Assembly (NCBI GenBank): GCA_934045905.1 | Contig: OW203770.1 | Span: 2,666,001 to 2,730,000 of the forward strand | DNA: 64,000 bases | From: Leuctra nigra | Taxonomy: Eukaryota; Arthropoda; Insecta; Plecoptera; Leuctridae | Direction: 5' to 3' | Part shown: positions 46,761 to 58,737 of the stretch, in pieces | Layout: each line of letters starts with the position of its first letter | How positions within the stretch are numbered: position 1 is the stretch's first letter | Notes under the pieces: generated by a model | Database searches by the model: none | What the model was told of the DNA's origin: nothing | The model's input: only the letters and a program-made list of their open reading frames with translations | Made by a program: the position numbers and the translations under genes

Positions 46761-47305
46761 TTATCGATATGAACCTCATGGGTCCCACATGTTGACCACC
46801 TTGTTTTAAGAGTCGACAGGACTCGCAGAAAATTTTGATTCCGATGTAAAAAAAAGTCCTAGAAATGCATGCAAATGCATTAGCTCTGGGTTGTACGCGA
46901 CATTTGTGACATTTATGATTTAATCGTGTGTTGCATGTTGCATATACTGCTGTGAAGTAAGTTATTTTTATTCAAATATTGAAAACCACAAAAAAAAACA
47001 TAAAAAGGCGGCCCCTACTTTTTTCTTAACGCCTTGACCGATTGATTTAAAAAATTTACAGCATAGAGATAAAGAGTAAAAATATGTCTCTCTAGTGATC
47101 GAAAAAATAAGAAAAATAGTTTTTTCTCGTTTTGAGAAAGTGAGCAATATATGAGTATTTTCGGCCCCTGTGCACTGAAATAACTACACAAAAAATACAA
47201 CTTTGGGGCCAATAGAGACACATGATCTACTCTTTATCTATAACCTGTGAAAATTTGAAGACAATCGGTAAAACCATTCAGAAAAAAATAGCGGCCGCCT
47301 TTTTG
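46761..47305. other. Unassigned, no gene seen
   Basis: AT-rich. An inverted, related pair (ATAGAGATAAAGAGTAAA near 47060 and ATGATCTACTCTTTATCTATA near 47221) brackets 47060-47245. Confidence 0.4.
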
Positions 47306-48131
47306 TGCTTCATAAAACATAGATTTCAACATTTCGTTATGAGGACACTGGCCCAGCACTGCAATCTTCACGCCCTTCGATCAGATTACTGTTCTTATAT
47401 TCACTCGCTGCTGCAATGTGGTATCATCTTTTGGGGAGCTACGCTGAGGGCTTTACGAGCACAGAAGAAAGTGATCCGTGCCATGCTTACCATGGGATAC
47501 AAATACAATGCAGCTTCTGAAACAGTACACTTTAATACACCTTCTATCTTGTTTAATAATAACATAAATTGTTTATATATTATTAACATATTTTATTTTA
47601 CTAGCAATTTTAAAGAACACAATCACTTCCTTACAATTTTCCATCCATCATCTAAAAACTTTTACAACAATGAAAAATTACAACTCAACAATGAAAACTC
47701 TTATAATAAACAATAATTTCACTGCTTCCTAGAAGTCAGTGGCTGTTACATTAAGAAGACAGGCTCTTCCATGAAGCAACCATTCCCCCACATGGTCTGT
47801 ACCGGCTCCACTTCGTATCGTGACAAGTTCCGTTAGGTACCAATACCTCCTCTTCCAGTTCCATGTGTCTACATTCTTGCAGCATGCCTGTTATTAGGGA
47901 CAATCTCCATTTTGTTTCCCGACAACGGTCATCACATGCATGGGACGAGAGGGGCCTCCAACCTGAAGCATAGTACTGCCGATTGAAGATTACTTCTCAG
48001 GGAATTATGCAGTCGGGTCGTAGGCTCTACAATAAACTGCCTGAACAAGTCAAGAACATTCAGGGCAGGAATGCATTCAAAAACGACTTAAAGAAGTTTC
48101 TGATCGAACACTCTTTCTATTCGAGAAAATA
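47306..48131 (+). mobile_element. Degraded LINE, RT C-terminal part
   Basis: 47342-47600 encodes LRSDYCSYIHSLLQCGIIFWG and ALRAQKKVIRAMLTMGY, the usual C-terminal RT-domain motif. A frame-damaged stretch follows. 48004-48131 encodes MQSGRRLYNKLPEQVKNIQG...NDLKKFLIEHSFYSRK and a stop. It is a Jockey/CR1-type remnant, separate from the family at 28928 and 33667. Confidence 0.82.
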
Positions 48132-49127
48132 AGGAACACAACTGACCTCTGGTGGATTCTTTGGTACTAGCCATTAGGGGAAAAATTGAGGATATTACGG
48201 GGATATTTATATAAATAAATGATATTAAATTTGCTTTAGTTGTTTGTTATGGCTAAAAAAGTAAACTTGTAACTTAATCTAAACTTCAATTGTTTCTCCT
48301 TTTTCACTGCCCTATGGAAACACGAACTTCAAAATAAAAACGTGCATCTAAAAAGTTTCCTGCCAGAAGTGGCTCCATCACGTATCGCTTATTTGTTCAA
48401 AAAGTGTTCAAGAATTTCTTGACTCTAACTTGATTTTTCCAGTTATGCTTAGTGTGATAAATGTGTTGATTTTATTATTTAATAATTTAATTAATTATGA
48501 CAATGTTTGTCCTCACTTTTAAGTTAACTTTCACTTTTTACTTGTAATGTTGACTTTTAACTTGACTTGTTTCATGTTATTTCATGTATTTCATGTATAT
48601 TTTTTTTCATGTCTTAATTTTTCGCATATTAACTTTGTTCTCTTTTTTATTAGTTTGTACTTACCTACCTATGTAATTTTTTTATTATTGAAAATTGTTG
48701 TATTATTTATTAATTATGTATGTATCTGGCAGCAGGGCACATAGTGTTACGGGGGCTACCCTATTCCTGCTGCCAGCAAATGCACTGTGTGTATTTGGAA
48801 AATAATAAATAAATCATATTTTGACAATGTTTGTATACAATTTTGATTGTTCTCTGCAAATATACAAAACACAAATTATGACATTGACAGTGGATGTTAT
48901 GAAAAATACAAGTTCAGTGGTATTGCCAAAGATAATTACCTACTCGTTTTAGTTATATTGTTGTTATTACGATAATATTTTACCTTCAAATATCACGACA
49001 TAACCACTCAAACAGGCGATCGCTATCTTAAAACTGTCACTCAATTTGCTGTCAAAATCACATTTTTGTTGTAACTTGAACTTACTACGTCGTTTACCAA
49101 AATATACCTATGTGTTTTTTTAGTATT
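48132..49127. other. Dispersed segments and LINE-tail-like DNA
   Basis: 48132-48400 is the inverse of 34480-34820. 48540-48820 is T-rich and ends in a hairpin CTGGCAGCAGGGCAC...CTGCTGCCAG followed by AATAATAAATAAA, like a LINE 3' UTR. I see nothing in 48830-49127. Confidence 0.45.
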
Positions 49128-50182
49128 ATTTTACCCAGGGGTCGGCAAAGTTTTTTGGTGACGAAGCCAATTTCCCCAAAATTAACAAATTAGATAATAA
49201 TGGGAGCCGCAGTAACGGCAATCAAATATAATACACCGAAAATAATAAATTGAATTACTAGTTAATTTTGATATTTTTACGGAGCCCCTCAGTTGTTGCC
49301 CCGCAGGGCGTTTTTTAGAATTTAAACAATTTAAACGTGATTCTGGAAATCTAAAATGAACAAATTGAAGAAAAAAACATCCCATTTTGCTTCGCTGGGC
49401 CATTTTTTAGAATTTCAACAATTTAATAGTGATTTTGGGACTCTATCTAAAATGAACAAATTGAATCGAACAACATTAAAATTGTTGCCCCGCAGGGCGT
49501 TTTTTTTTTACAATTTCAACAATTTAAAAGTGATTCCGGGACTCTAAAATGAGCAAACTAAATCAAATGACCTACCCATTGTTGCCCCGCAGCCTCGCAG
49601 GGCGTTTTGTTTTCGAATTTTCAAAGTTTTCGATTCCAGATCTTTAAAATTTATAAAGAGCCATTCAAGAACCACCAAGGAGCCGCATGCAGACATGGGC
49701 AGTATCTAGATACTTGTATCTTAAGATACGTATCTTAGATACATTTGTATCTTGTATCTAGTATTTTAGATACATAGGCCAAATGTATATGTATCTTGTA
49801 TTTTAAATACCCATTTCTAAAGTATGTTGTATTTTTTTTAAGATTTAAAATACAAGATACATTGTATGCGCCTAGAATTTCAAAGAGAGCAGACAATCAT
49901 CAAATAATACACGTTGCCGTATTGAATCGATCAATAAAATGTTAAGTATGTTGCCTTACAAATAGAACAAATTAAAATTTAATTTAGAAAGTAAGTCCCT
50001 ACATTTTTTACTGTTGGATGATATGTATGAGAATAAAAAAGGATCTTTAAATGTATCTTTTTTGAAGTATCTAAATATACTATCTTGTATCTAGTATTCC
50101 AAATACATTGAAACATAGTATTTTGCCCATGTCTGGCCGCATGCGGCTCCGGAGCCGCAGGTTTCCGACTTCTGATTTAACC
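49128..50182. mobile_element. hAT-type element hosting another hAT-type element
   Basis: The outer element is 49136-50174: left end CAGGGGTCGGCAAAG, right end GCAGGTTTCCGACTTCTG, with target duplication ATTTTACC/ATTTAACC (one difference). 49290-49620 holds about four diverged ~110-bp repeats with TTGCCCCGCAGGGCGTTTT. No transposase. The inner element is listed separately. Confidence 0.82.
49690..50135. mobile_element. Inner hAT-type MITE, related to 18294
   Basis: 446 bp. Ends CAGACATGGGCAGTATCT and the complement of AGTATTTTGCCCATGTCTG, with a perfect 8-bp duplication GCCGCATG (49682 and 50136). The left end has GATACTTGTATCTTAAGATA, as at 18294. Confidence 0.93.
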
Positions 50183-51300
50183 AATGATTAGGTAGGCTGT
50201 GATGAATGTATCATGAGTGACTGGGAACACGCTTTGTAAAATACGTTACGTGGATGAGCAAGTTTTCGTATTGAAATGCTCAATGGAACTATGGAAAGAG
50301 AGAAGAATAAGAATCACGGGAAAATATATTCCCAAACAAATATCCCAGTGTTTTTCTTGTACCTCTCTACTGAAAGGAAATTCAAATATATTATTATAAC
50401 AAATATAGCAAGTTTATTTATAATTATAAATATTTACATAAGTGAATTTAAATAATAACAAGTGAACATAAGTGAACTAAATAATTAAGCTGATACAAGC
50501 GCTCGGCCGTTTTAGCAAATTGAGAGAGAAAAATTATTTCGTATGTGGGTGTATAACTTTGATAGGATGCTTATATGATCTGTCTGATTGTAAGTATATT
50601 AGTAGCACTTTTGTTTTGCTTGATGCCTTGTTAATTTGGCTGTTAATTAAACAGCCGAAAAGAAAAGTAATTCAATATCATGGTTGCATCTACCACAATA
50701 TATAACCTCATGAAATGTGTACAAATTTGATATGCACCGTAACCTGTGGTGGAAGTACATGGAGATCAATGAACCTATGTTGATAAGCTACTTTTACTGA
50801 TGATATGGTGAAATTTTTACAGTTTTATCATAGAACCCATTATGTCTATGCCAACAAATATAAATATCGTCTGACCCCCCACCCCCTCAAAAAAATAATT
50901 ACAAAAGTATCATGCACAAAAGGCTAATAGGTAGTTATAAGATGAGTTTAAAGAGAATTTTGTGAAAGTATTGAGTTTTTATCATCAACTCCGCAATTTT
51001 TATTCTAATATTGATCATCAAAATTTGACTTCCACTACCCCCCCCCCCCCCCCCTACGCCAAAACATGTAAAAATTTGATTTGTTTTGAATTTGCGATTT
51101 GATGTGATATGTGAATATGCTAGTTTGAAAATTTTACAGGTGTATTGTCAAACCCCAAATGTGTAACCTAACTGACTTGAATAATAATTCAAGGATTGTT
51201 CAAGATTTGTTCAAGAATTGTCAAGAGACAACAAAAAAAACATGATTAAGAGCAATTTTGTACAACCTACAGTAGGTATAATTTTTCAATAATATATATT
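50183..51300. repeat. Repeats, no gene
   Basis: 50489-50650 is a truncated copy of the 529-bp TTAA element (GCGCTCGGCCGTTTTAG). 50980-51180, with a poly-C tract at 51038-51054, matches 23500-23700. 50185-50480 is unassigned, apart from the text AATTATAAATATTTACATAAGTGAATTTAA shared in part with 23220. Confidence 0.65.
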
Positions 51301-51728
51301 TATTTTCACATTTTCAAAAAATGTCACCGACTATATGTTTAATTGTATGTTATATATTGTATGTATGTTTTGTATGTTAATAATTGTATTTTTTTGTGTG
51401 AAAAAAAACATACTATTAAAAATATAGTTGGTGACAATTTTTGAAAACGTGAAAATAAATATTATATAATATTGAAAAATTAAACCTACTTTAGTACAAA
51501 ATTGCTTTTTTTAATAAGGATTTTTAGTTATCTCTTGACAATTTGACTAATCTATTTCTCAATGTCAATTTTGACGACTTTTCGATAATTGTATGGTTAT
51601 AATTGCAACAATCGCGTCAAGTTCAAATAGTTTTGACATATCTCCAGCTTTTAATTGTTTTTGGCCCATTGTTTGTGTTAATTACCATATTTATGAAACC
51701 TCATTAAGATAGCAAGTAAACTATTGAC
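51301..51728. repeat. Family R fragment, left of the 51729 element
   Basis: Co-linear with 25180-25450. It resumes at 54097. An inverted pair near 51320 and 51425 (AAATGTCACCGACTATA, TATAGTTGGTGACAATTTT) is a local foldback. Confidence 0.75.
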
Positions 51729-52109
51729 GCCCCAGCAAACACAAGAGTGCACGCCTTGTATCATTTTTGTACCTTCATGCGGTGTTGTATTTGTGTTGTA
51801 CAGAAGTTACTGGGCCGGCAAAATCATGTCCCGAAAATATGCACATTTTCCATCATGTACAGCGTGCACCAACCCAGTTGCGGACCAGCATCTTTCTTGC
51901 ACAAAACCAACTGCCATGAAAAGATACCTCGCCGTTAACTTACTTGCACTAATCTTGCAGCCATGAAAGGCACACTCCCAAAACCGGGCGTGCATCGTCT
52001 GTGCGGATTGTGTGCACAAAATTTGCGCCAACGAAACGGCATCTTTCTTGCACTTGCTCTTTCGCATGTAAAACGCTAGTTCCAAAATTAGCTACGGTGA
52101 TCGCTACTA

Positions 52110-52440
52110 GTTCATGTTGCCGTATTTAAAACAAACATTATAGTATTCAAAATCGAAAAAATTATCTCGTTTTATACAAGGAGGTAGTTTGTATTGTGTG
52201 ATAGAAGACATTGCAATTAGTACAAGAAAGACAATTTTATGAGACATACACTGGATTCGAACTCCGGTCGTCGATTTGGCGCGCTCCCGATGTAACCACT
52301 CCTCCACGGTGACGATGGAGCTTCGAGGGTGAAATAAGACATTTGACCGGCGAGCGAGCGCGAGCGATCGTACGACACAATTCTGATACAAAACGGGTAC
52401 CTACTGCTGGGGCACTCCAATACCGCGCAATTCAATTTGT
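52110..52440 (-). mobile_element. tRNA-like SINE candidate
   Basis: On the minus strand, GTGGAGGAGTGG (A-box-like) near 52310 and GAGTTCGAATCC (B box) near 52265 are about 45 bp apart, as in tRNA-derived SINEs. No full cloverleaf is folded and no target duplication was found. It may be part of the surrounding element. Confidence 0.4.
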
Positions 52441-53099
52441 TTAAAAGAATGCATTAAATATCATAGTATTTTCAATTTCCTCATCAATTTTATCATCAAA
52501 TCATTTTTTTATGTTATTAATTTGTACAGTGCAAAGAAATTAATATAATGAGCATAACAAATAAAATGTGTTCATAATTAAAACATCCCGTTAAAATATT
52601 GATACATGAAATTATTATACCTATACGTCATGACAGTCCAATTCATACTTATATAATTAATTTTATATTTAAGTAACATTGAAATACTTGATTTCTTGTG
52701 GATGACCGTATACAATATTTGTACCACGCCGGCACCATTGCGTGCACTTTCCGTGCACTTTATATTTAAAATGCTCATTTTGAAGACTTATTGCGAGTAT
52801 TAACTGAAAAAAACACACGGACATGTATTGGGATGTGAAATAATACAACTGATATAGATTAGAATTGATTTCGCATAGATATATTCACGTTTTCTTTATT
52901 TATATTTTCGCTTTAAATTATCTAAACACATCCATAGCGTGACTATACAGATTGGGTAGGCAAGAAAGTGGAACGAATAACAGCGTTGTACAACATTGGG
53001 CCAGCAATGGTTTTGCATGTTTCCGATAGAGTTGTTTCGCAACGCAAGAAACATGCACTCCTGTTGATACCAGCCCAGCATTGTTGAGTGCACTCCTTG

Positions 53100-53905
53100 T
53101 GTGTATACAATAAACATGCACGTCGGTCAACACCGGCCCGGTATTGTTGCGCTTGTATTTCTGTATACAATAAACATGCACGTCGGTCAACACCGGCCCG
53201 GTATTGTTGCGCGTGCAGCTTCTGGTATGCAAGAAACATACACGTCGGTCAACACTGGCCCGGTATTGTTGCGCTTGCAGTATTTCTGTATACAAGAAAC
53301 ATACACGTCGGTCAACACTGGCCCGGTGTCGTTGCGTGTGTAGTTTTTCGGTATACAAGAAACATGCACGTCGGTAGACACTGGCCCGGTATTGTTGCGC
53401 GTGCAGCTTCTGGTATGCAAGAAAAATACACGTCGGTAGACACTGGCCCGGCATTGTTGCGCGTGTAGTTTTTGGTATACAAGAAACATGCACGTCGGTA
53501 GACACTGGCCCGGTATTGTTGCGCGTGCAGCTTCTGGTATGCAAGAAACATACACGTCGGTAGACAATGGCCCGGCATTGTTGCGCGTGTAGTTTTTGGT
53601 ATACAAGAAAAATGCACGTCGGTAGACACTGGCCCGGTATTGTTGCGCGTGCAGCTTCTGGTATGCAAGAAACATACACGTCGGTAGACACTGGCCCGGT
53701 ATTGTTGCGCGTGCAGCTTCTGGTATGCAAGAAACATACACGTCGGTAGACAATGGCCCGGCATTGTTGCGCGTGTAGTTTTTGGTATACAAGAAAAATG
53801 CACGTCGGTAGACACTGGCCCGGTATTGTGGCGCGTGCAGCTTTTGGTATGCAAGAAACATACACGTCGGTAGACACTGGCCCGGTATTGTCGCGCGTGC
53901 AAATA
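53100..53905. repeat. 62-bp minisatellite, 13 units
   Basis: Units contain ACACGTCGGTAGACACTGGC and CGGTATTGTTGCGCGTG. Periods are 62-63 bp. Later units form a 186-bp (three-unit) higher-order repeat: 53543-53728 matches 53729-53905. All three minus-strand frames stay open across it. The peptide repeats every 62 residues and has no independent support as a protein. Confidence 0.93.
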
Positions 53906-54096
53906 AATTGCAGTGTTGTACGCGGGTACAGGCCCAGCATACAAAAGGTACACTCTCTGAAGGTGCAATTTATGTGTGTAGACGAACAGATATCTTTCTT
54001 GTATCAACCGTACAACGCCCAACACTTTCCTTGCACATGATGCGTCGGGAAGGCACAATTAAGGTACAAAGCGTGCAGTGCTGTGTTTGCTGGGGC

Positions 54097-55097
54097 AGTT
54101 CTTTAAAATAAAATGGAATTTTAATTGTTTTTCGGAAAACTCGATACGATAACAAAAACATAATTGCCCCGGAAGTTTTTCAAATATTGATAAAAATCTA
54201 TAGGTAATTGGAACCTATTGCTTGAGCCAATAAGCTCTGTATCAGAAAACTTGATAAGAGCGTGAGTGATTCATAACAATCTGAAGGAAAAAATTTGCAT
54301 TTAAAACTTCATGACTCTGAAAAAATATTCTATAATATTCACTAACATTCACTATTTACCAAACGGTTGAAATAACATATTTGTTTTAGAAAATATAAAA
54401 ATAATAGTGTTCTTGTATAAAAACTATTTTTTTCCCCTAAAAACACTTATCATGCCTCAAAATCAATCATATCACGTGACTTTTTCAACCAAAATGCTAC
54501 AAATTATTCACTTAGGGTTCAGTTTAGTCCGTCAAGTCCCCAATTATCAGATAAGTTAGGACACATCTATTGGAACTAATCTACGCAGTATGGAACTGCG
54601 AAAATAGCTTCTAAAATGATTAATCTTCCTTGCACATAAATATTCTCAAATCAAGACCTGAAGTTTAAGGAAATCCTACGAGTTGCCAAGAACAGCTAAC
54701 TTTACTCTAATAAAAGGGCACATATGCATCACAAACCTGACACAATTTTGCCAACAAAACATTCGCTCTTTCTTCATCTTTCCATGTTGAGATATTAATT
54801 ATATCCACTATTATGAATGTTTTATTTAAAATTACAGCACTGGGTTTTGACAGTTTTCACTTCGTAATTACGTCCTGTTTTCACATATAGGAGATTTTTT
54901 TATTTTTTGTATTATACATCACTGCAAAATCAACTAATATTGACTGAAAATATTGATAAGTTCCAGTATGCAGTGTATTTCCTTCATAATTCGTCTTGGA
55001 TAACTCAATATGAACGATGTTAGGAATGCATTCTCATAGGTAACTATTTTTTTGATTGGATGTAGATAATTTAAAGTCACGTGATATGCTTTAGTCT
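54097..55097. repeat. Family R fragment and unassigned DNA
   Basis: 54097-54380 continues the family R copy interrupted at 51729. 54381-54920 is unassigned. 54926-55097 is the inverse of 39717-39890. Confidence 0.65.
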
Positions 55098-55100
55098 TAA

Positions 55101-55629
55101 GGTGCTGCAAGCGTGAGCGATTTTGCTGCGTTTTGTAGACACTTTTTGCGATACGATTGGAGACGAAATGGGAAGACCAAATTATTTGAAATTTTAATCG
55201 TGATGTGATAAAAGACAAACTTAGGGTTATCCCTTGGTACATTTTTAATTTTTTGTTTCGTTAATTAGTAATAATTAGTGGACTTTTGGTGAAAAATTTG
55301 ATATTTTCTTGTCTCCCTGGGCGCCGTTTAAAATTTAATTTCAAAAATGTGCCAAGGGATAACCCTAAGTTTGTCTTTTATCTAATTATGATTAAAATTT
55401 GAGATCAATTGGTGCACGGGTTTGGTCTCCAATCGTATCGCAAATTTCATCGTTTTGCGCGGTTTTGTTGAATAACCGGCGCCTAATTAACGATGCCATA
55501 AGCAAAAATGAAAAAGTGCTACTAATAAACAATCAGACTGATCATGTGAACACCCTGTAAAAGTTACACTCACTTATGAAACAATTTTTCTCTCTCAATT
55601 TTCTAAAACGGCCGAGCGCTAGTATCACC
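55101..55629 (-). mobile_element. TTAA-flanked 529-bp element, copy 2
   Basis: Between TTAA at 55097 and 55630, in inverted orientation to 39034-39562 and of the same length. Ends GGTGCTGCAAGCG and CGCTAGTATCACC. Confidence 0.87.
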
Positions 55630-56002
55630 TTAAGCTGCCGTAAAATCATATAAGTATAAATTTTTTACTATAGTGCCCAACAATAAATATAAGCTAATCT
55701 AATCGCTTAAATGCCATCAAAATTAAGATTTCCCACGAGATTTTTTTTTTATACAAATGAGATTTCTGCATTTTGACAAGTGAGGAAGTATGTGATGGAG
55801 AGACAGCAGGGCATTTTGAAATTTCGTAAATATACAAGATTATGTCTATGATTAATTCATGCAGTACTTACAGGAGGGTAGGGAGGGGTTGGGGGTGAGG
55901 GTATTATCGCAATCACTCATGAAGTGTGACACCCCATTCATATAAAATAAAACTTCAAAGTCCCAGAATCAATTTTTTTTTAAATATTGGTGCACGCGTC
56001 AC
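55630..56002. other. Unassigned, no gene seen
   Basis: AT-rich, with a G-rich stretch at 55873-55900. Confidence 0.4.
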
Positions 56003-56248
56003 CAAGGGCGTATTCAGGATTAATTTGGGGGGGGGGGAGATTACTAACATTTTGAAAAATCACAGTGGAAAAATGGGGTTTCGGGGGGCCAGCCTCCGAG
56101 AACTTTTTGGATCAAGGTCATTCATTTAGGTGTAATTTTGAATCGAAGAAATATCCAAAAATTGGTCTTAGATTGGTCTAAGAGAATATAGGAATATTTA
56201 TTGAACATGGACATGCATTTCTAGTTGGTTTTCAGAGTCGTTGATAAA

Positions 56249-56601
56249 TGCTGTGATCTCCACTTCGGTGATACTCTGCTGGTTTGTTTAAGTTGGCCCT
56301 AAAAAGGGCCGATTGCGACGTTTCGGATGGCTTGCTCCATCTTCAGACTACGAATCTATCGAGCCTGGATCTGTCGTGCCTGGATCTGTCGAGCCTGGAT
56401 CTGTCGTGCCTGGATCTGTCGAGCCTGGATCTGTCGAGCGTGGATCCGTCGAGCCTGGATCTGTCGTGCCTGGATCTGTCGAGCCTGGATCTGTCGAGCC
56501 TGAAGATGAATGGAGCAAGCCATCCGAAACGTCGCAAATGGCCCCTTTTAGAGCCAACGCAAACAAACCAGTAGAGTATCACCGAAGTGGAGATCACAGC
56601 A
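56249..56601. mobile_element. Foldback element with a 15-bp minisatellite as its loop
   Basis: Arms of about 100 bp (TGCTGTGATCTCCACTTCGG to GGCTTGCTCCATCTTCAG) pair with 56502-56601. The ~150-bp loop is entirely 15-bp repeats. Confidence 0.88.
56355..56502. repeat. 15-bp minisatellite, about ten units
   Basis: Unit CTGGATCTGTCGAGC with G/T variation at GAG/GTG. Being a multiple of three, it is open in several frames (LDLSS or PGSVE repeats), but no gene context supports translation. Confidence 0.93.
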
Positions 56602-56929
56602 TAGGATATGAAAGCGCGGGGGGCGAATATTTTTCTGGCAAAGACTTCGTAAATGGGAGAAAAAAAATATTTTTATTAAATTGCAGTTTTAAACTTTTTG
56701 AAGTGACATAAATGGTTGATCCAACTAGATTATGTTTTCAAATGTCATTCACCATAGTTCTGGGATGAAATTGGGGTCGTGAAAACCCTCTAGAGTAAAA
56801 AATGATCGATTTTTTAATTCGAAATAGAGCATCTGTTATAATATACTCGATAATATACTTCATTTTACTTAGGTACTAATAGCTTTCAGAACACAGTATA
56901 CAGACGCACATCACATTACATACATACCT

Positions 56930-57178
56930 TGTAATTTAATTAATCATGAAGTTTTCAGTTCCTTCAAGTATCTGTTACTATTGTCTTTGTTATTATTACT
57001 CTAATTATCCATATGTTTTTTGTTCCTTAATGTCAATCAATAACTTATCCATAGTCGAATTATACATTGTAAAATTTTCCTTTTATTCACATATTTACTT
57101 GACACTGTACCACTTATGTTAACAAAAGAGTTAAGTGGAAGAGAAGCCACTGGCTTAACTTCGCTCTAAAAATAAAGA

Positions 57179-57245
<67 letters not shown>
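56930..57245 (+). mobile_element. LINE 3' UTR with (TTA)n tail
   Basis: Ends TCTAAAAATAAAGATATTTATTATTATT with about 20 TTA units (57179-57245). Only UTR is present. Confidence 0.6.
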
Positions 57246-57246
<1 letters not shown>

Positions 57247-57783
57247 GTATGTATACAACACTTCTGAATCAGAGTTATATTTGTAAAAATAAGTAAGTTA
57301 TTAGAGTTTTTGTCACAGTAAATTTACGTCCCATTTACTAAGTCTTTGCCAGAAAAATTCTCGCTACCGGGGAGCATAGCCCCGGAAATTTTTTGGAATA
57401 TGAACTTAATTCTAACCATTTTGGAACGTTTTTGACATGAACTGTCTATTTTTATAAAGTAATTTGTTCATATATTATTTTAAAATGTGCTTATTTCTTT
57501 AGACAACCCCCTGATTTCGGGGGGGGGGGGGGGATACGCCCTTGCGAGTCACACAAAACATATTCCTAGTAATAATCATATGTTCCTCATGTGACTCAAC
57601 TAAATTTTTCCTAACTAGGTTCTAAAGTCAGTGTCTAAAACAATTATAAATATATTTCAAGCAATAATCAGTTAAGTAAAACAATTATCACTAAAAACGT
57701 CCTATTTGGTAGATAGCAAACAATCGAATATTAATTAGTAATTAACTTGAAAACTAATTAGTTTTGACATGTGAGTACTGGGG

Positions 57784-57790
57784 TATAAAA
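57784..57790 (+). promoter_or_regulatory. TATA box of gene B
   Basis: TATAAAA in GGGGTATAAAAGCAGGACG, 84 bp before the ATG. The promoter from about 57680 is conserved with gene A. Confidence 0.85.
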
Positions 57791-57873
57791 GCAGGACGAG
57801 TTGAAGGCAACAGTCACTGGACACTGAGGGAGCAGAAGTAATCCTCAACAACAAGCTACAAGTCTCAATCATC

Positions 57874-57901
57874 ATGAAGTTCGTGTACCTTTTGCTGCTG
57901 G
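57874..57901 (+). CDS. Gene B, exon 1 (start of signal peptide)
   Basis: 28 nt encoding MKFVYLLLL plus one base, followed by donor GTGAGT. It differs from gene A exon 1 at two bases, one of them changing Leu to Phe. The 5' UTR is shared. Confidence 0.85.
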
Positions 57902-58706
57902 GTGAGTTGACTTGACTTGATTCGTGTTACAAATTCACTTTGAAATATTTTATGTCTCTGCGTTTGAAGTATTATTGCCTATTATTATTGTTATTGCCTT
58001 TTGTATTTATTTATTCACGAATTAATTATTTTTTTGAATATTTTATGAGGTTGCGGCACTCAAAAGTAGTTTTTTTTAAACATTATCCACAGTTTTTTAA
58101 ATTTTGGTATTATTTTAATTGTGTCGAACATATTAATCCTATTTTCATATTATTCATATTATTACCTTTTTTTCTCACTAAAATGTTTTTTTAATAATTC
58201 AAAAATTATTATTTTTTGTATTTTTTTGCTATATAGTTTCACTAACTTGGTCACAAAAAAGAGATTGTATTTTGTATTATTGTAGTACTCTATTTTTTTA
58301 AATTATTTTTTATTGTAATATTTTTAATTATTATATCTCATAAAATATTCAAATCATATCTCATCAGATACTGACAATTTGAAAGATGCTATACATGAAG
58401 CCGCTATGGAAGCCCTTGGATATGAGGACCCTAAACAGAAGAGGGCGTACTGGTGGAGCTTGGAAGTAGAAAGTAGAATAGAGGAAAAAAGGAAATGGTA
58501 TGAAAAGTGGTTAGTTATACTCAGACCAGGACGATAGATCAATACACCCGGTGAAAAAAGGGAATAAAGACAGAATTGTGAGAGCTGCTAAAATGACTCT
58601 TGAGGAAGTATAGATTGGCACGTTGGCAGTGCATTACCAAGGAAGCCTGGCGGGCGATTAAGATAATCAGAGTCGAACTAATATTCAGATAATACAGACA
58701 ACAGCC

Positions 58707-58737
<31 letters not shown>

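Larger units (their letters stand above)
51729..54096. mobile_element. 2.4-kb inverted-repeat element with internal minisatellite
   Basis: 2368 bp. Terminal GCCCCAGCAAACAC and complement extend imperfectly to about 34 bp (TGCACGC and TTGTA shared). It interrupts family R precisely, as the uninterrupted copies at 25430-25460 and 42440-42470 show. From left: a region rich in TGCAC and TCTTGCAC (51740-52080), a SINE-like unit (52110-52440), AT-rich DNA (52441-52950), and a 62-bp minisatellite (53100-53905). No transposase is seen, so it is non-autonomous. Superfamily unknown. Confidence 0.8.
56003..57544. mobile_element. Probable hAT-type element, 1.54 kb
   Basis: Ends CAAGGGCGTAT and complement ATACGCCCTTG. 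Flanking 8-bp CGCGTCAC and CGAGTCAC differ at one base. G tracts sit just inside both ends. It hosts a foldback element (56249-56601) and a LINE tail with (TTA)n. No transposase. Confidence 0.55.

Noticed and set aside
47222..47716. Independent host gene from the 164-codon frame
   Set aside because: The recognisable part (CSYIHSLLQCGIIFWG, QKKVIRAML) is a non-LTR C-terminal motif. The rest is Asn-rich decay.
52918..53940. 340-residue minus-strand frame as a Cys-rich repeat protein
   Set aside because: All three minus frames are open through the same minisatellite, so openness is a property of the repeat. No ATG-led, conserved or spliced context.
56284..56711. Frames through the 15-bp repeat as a coding gene
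   Set aside because: Four frames on both strands are open at once, and the arms are an inverted repeat, not coding sequence.
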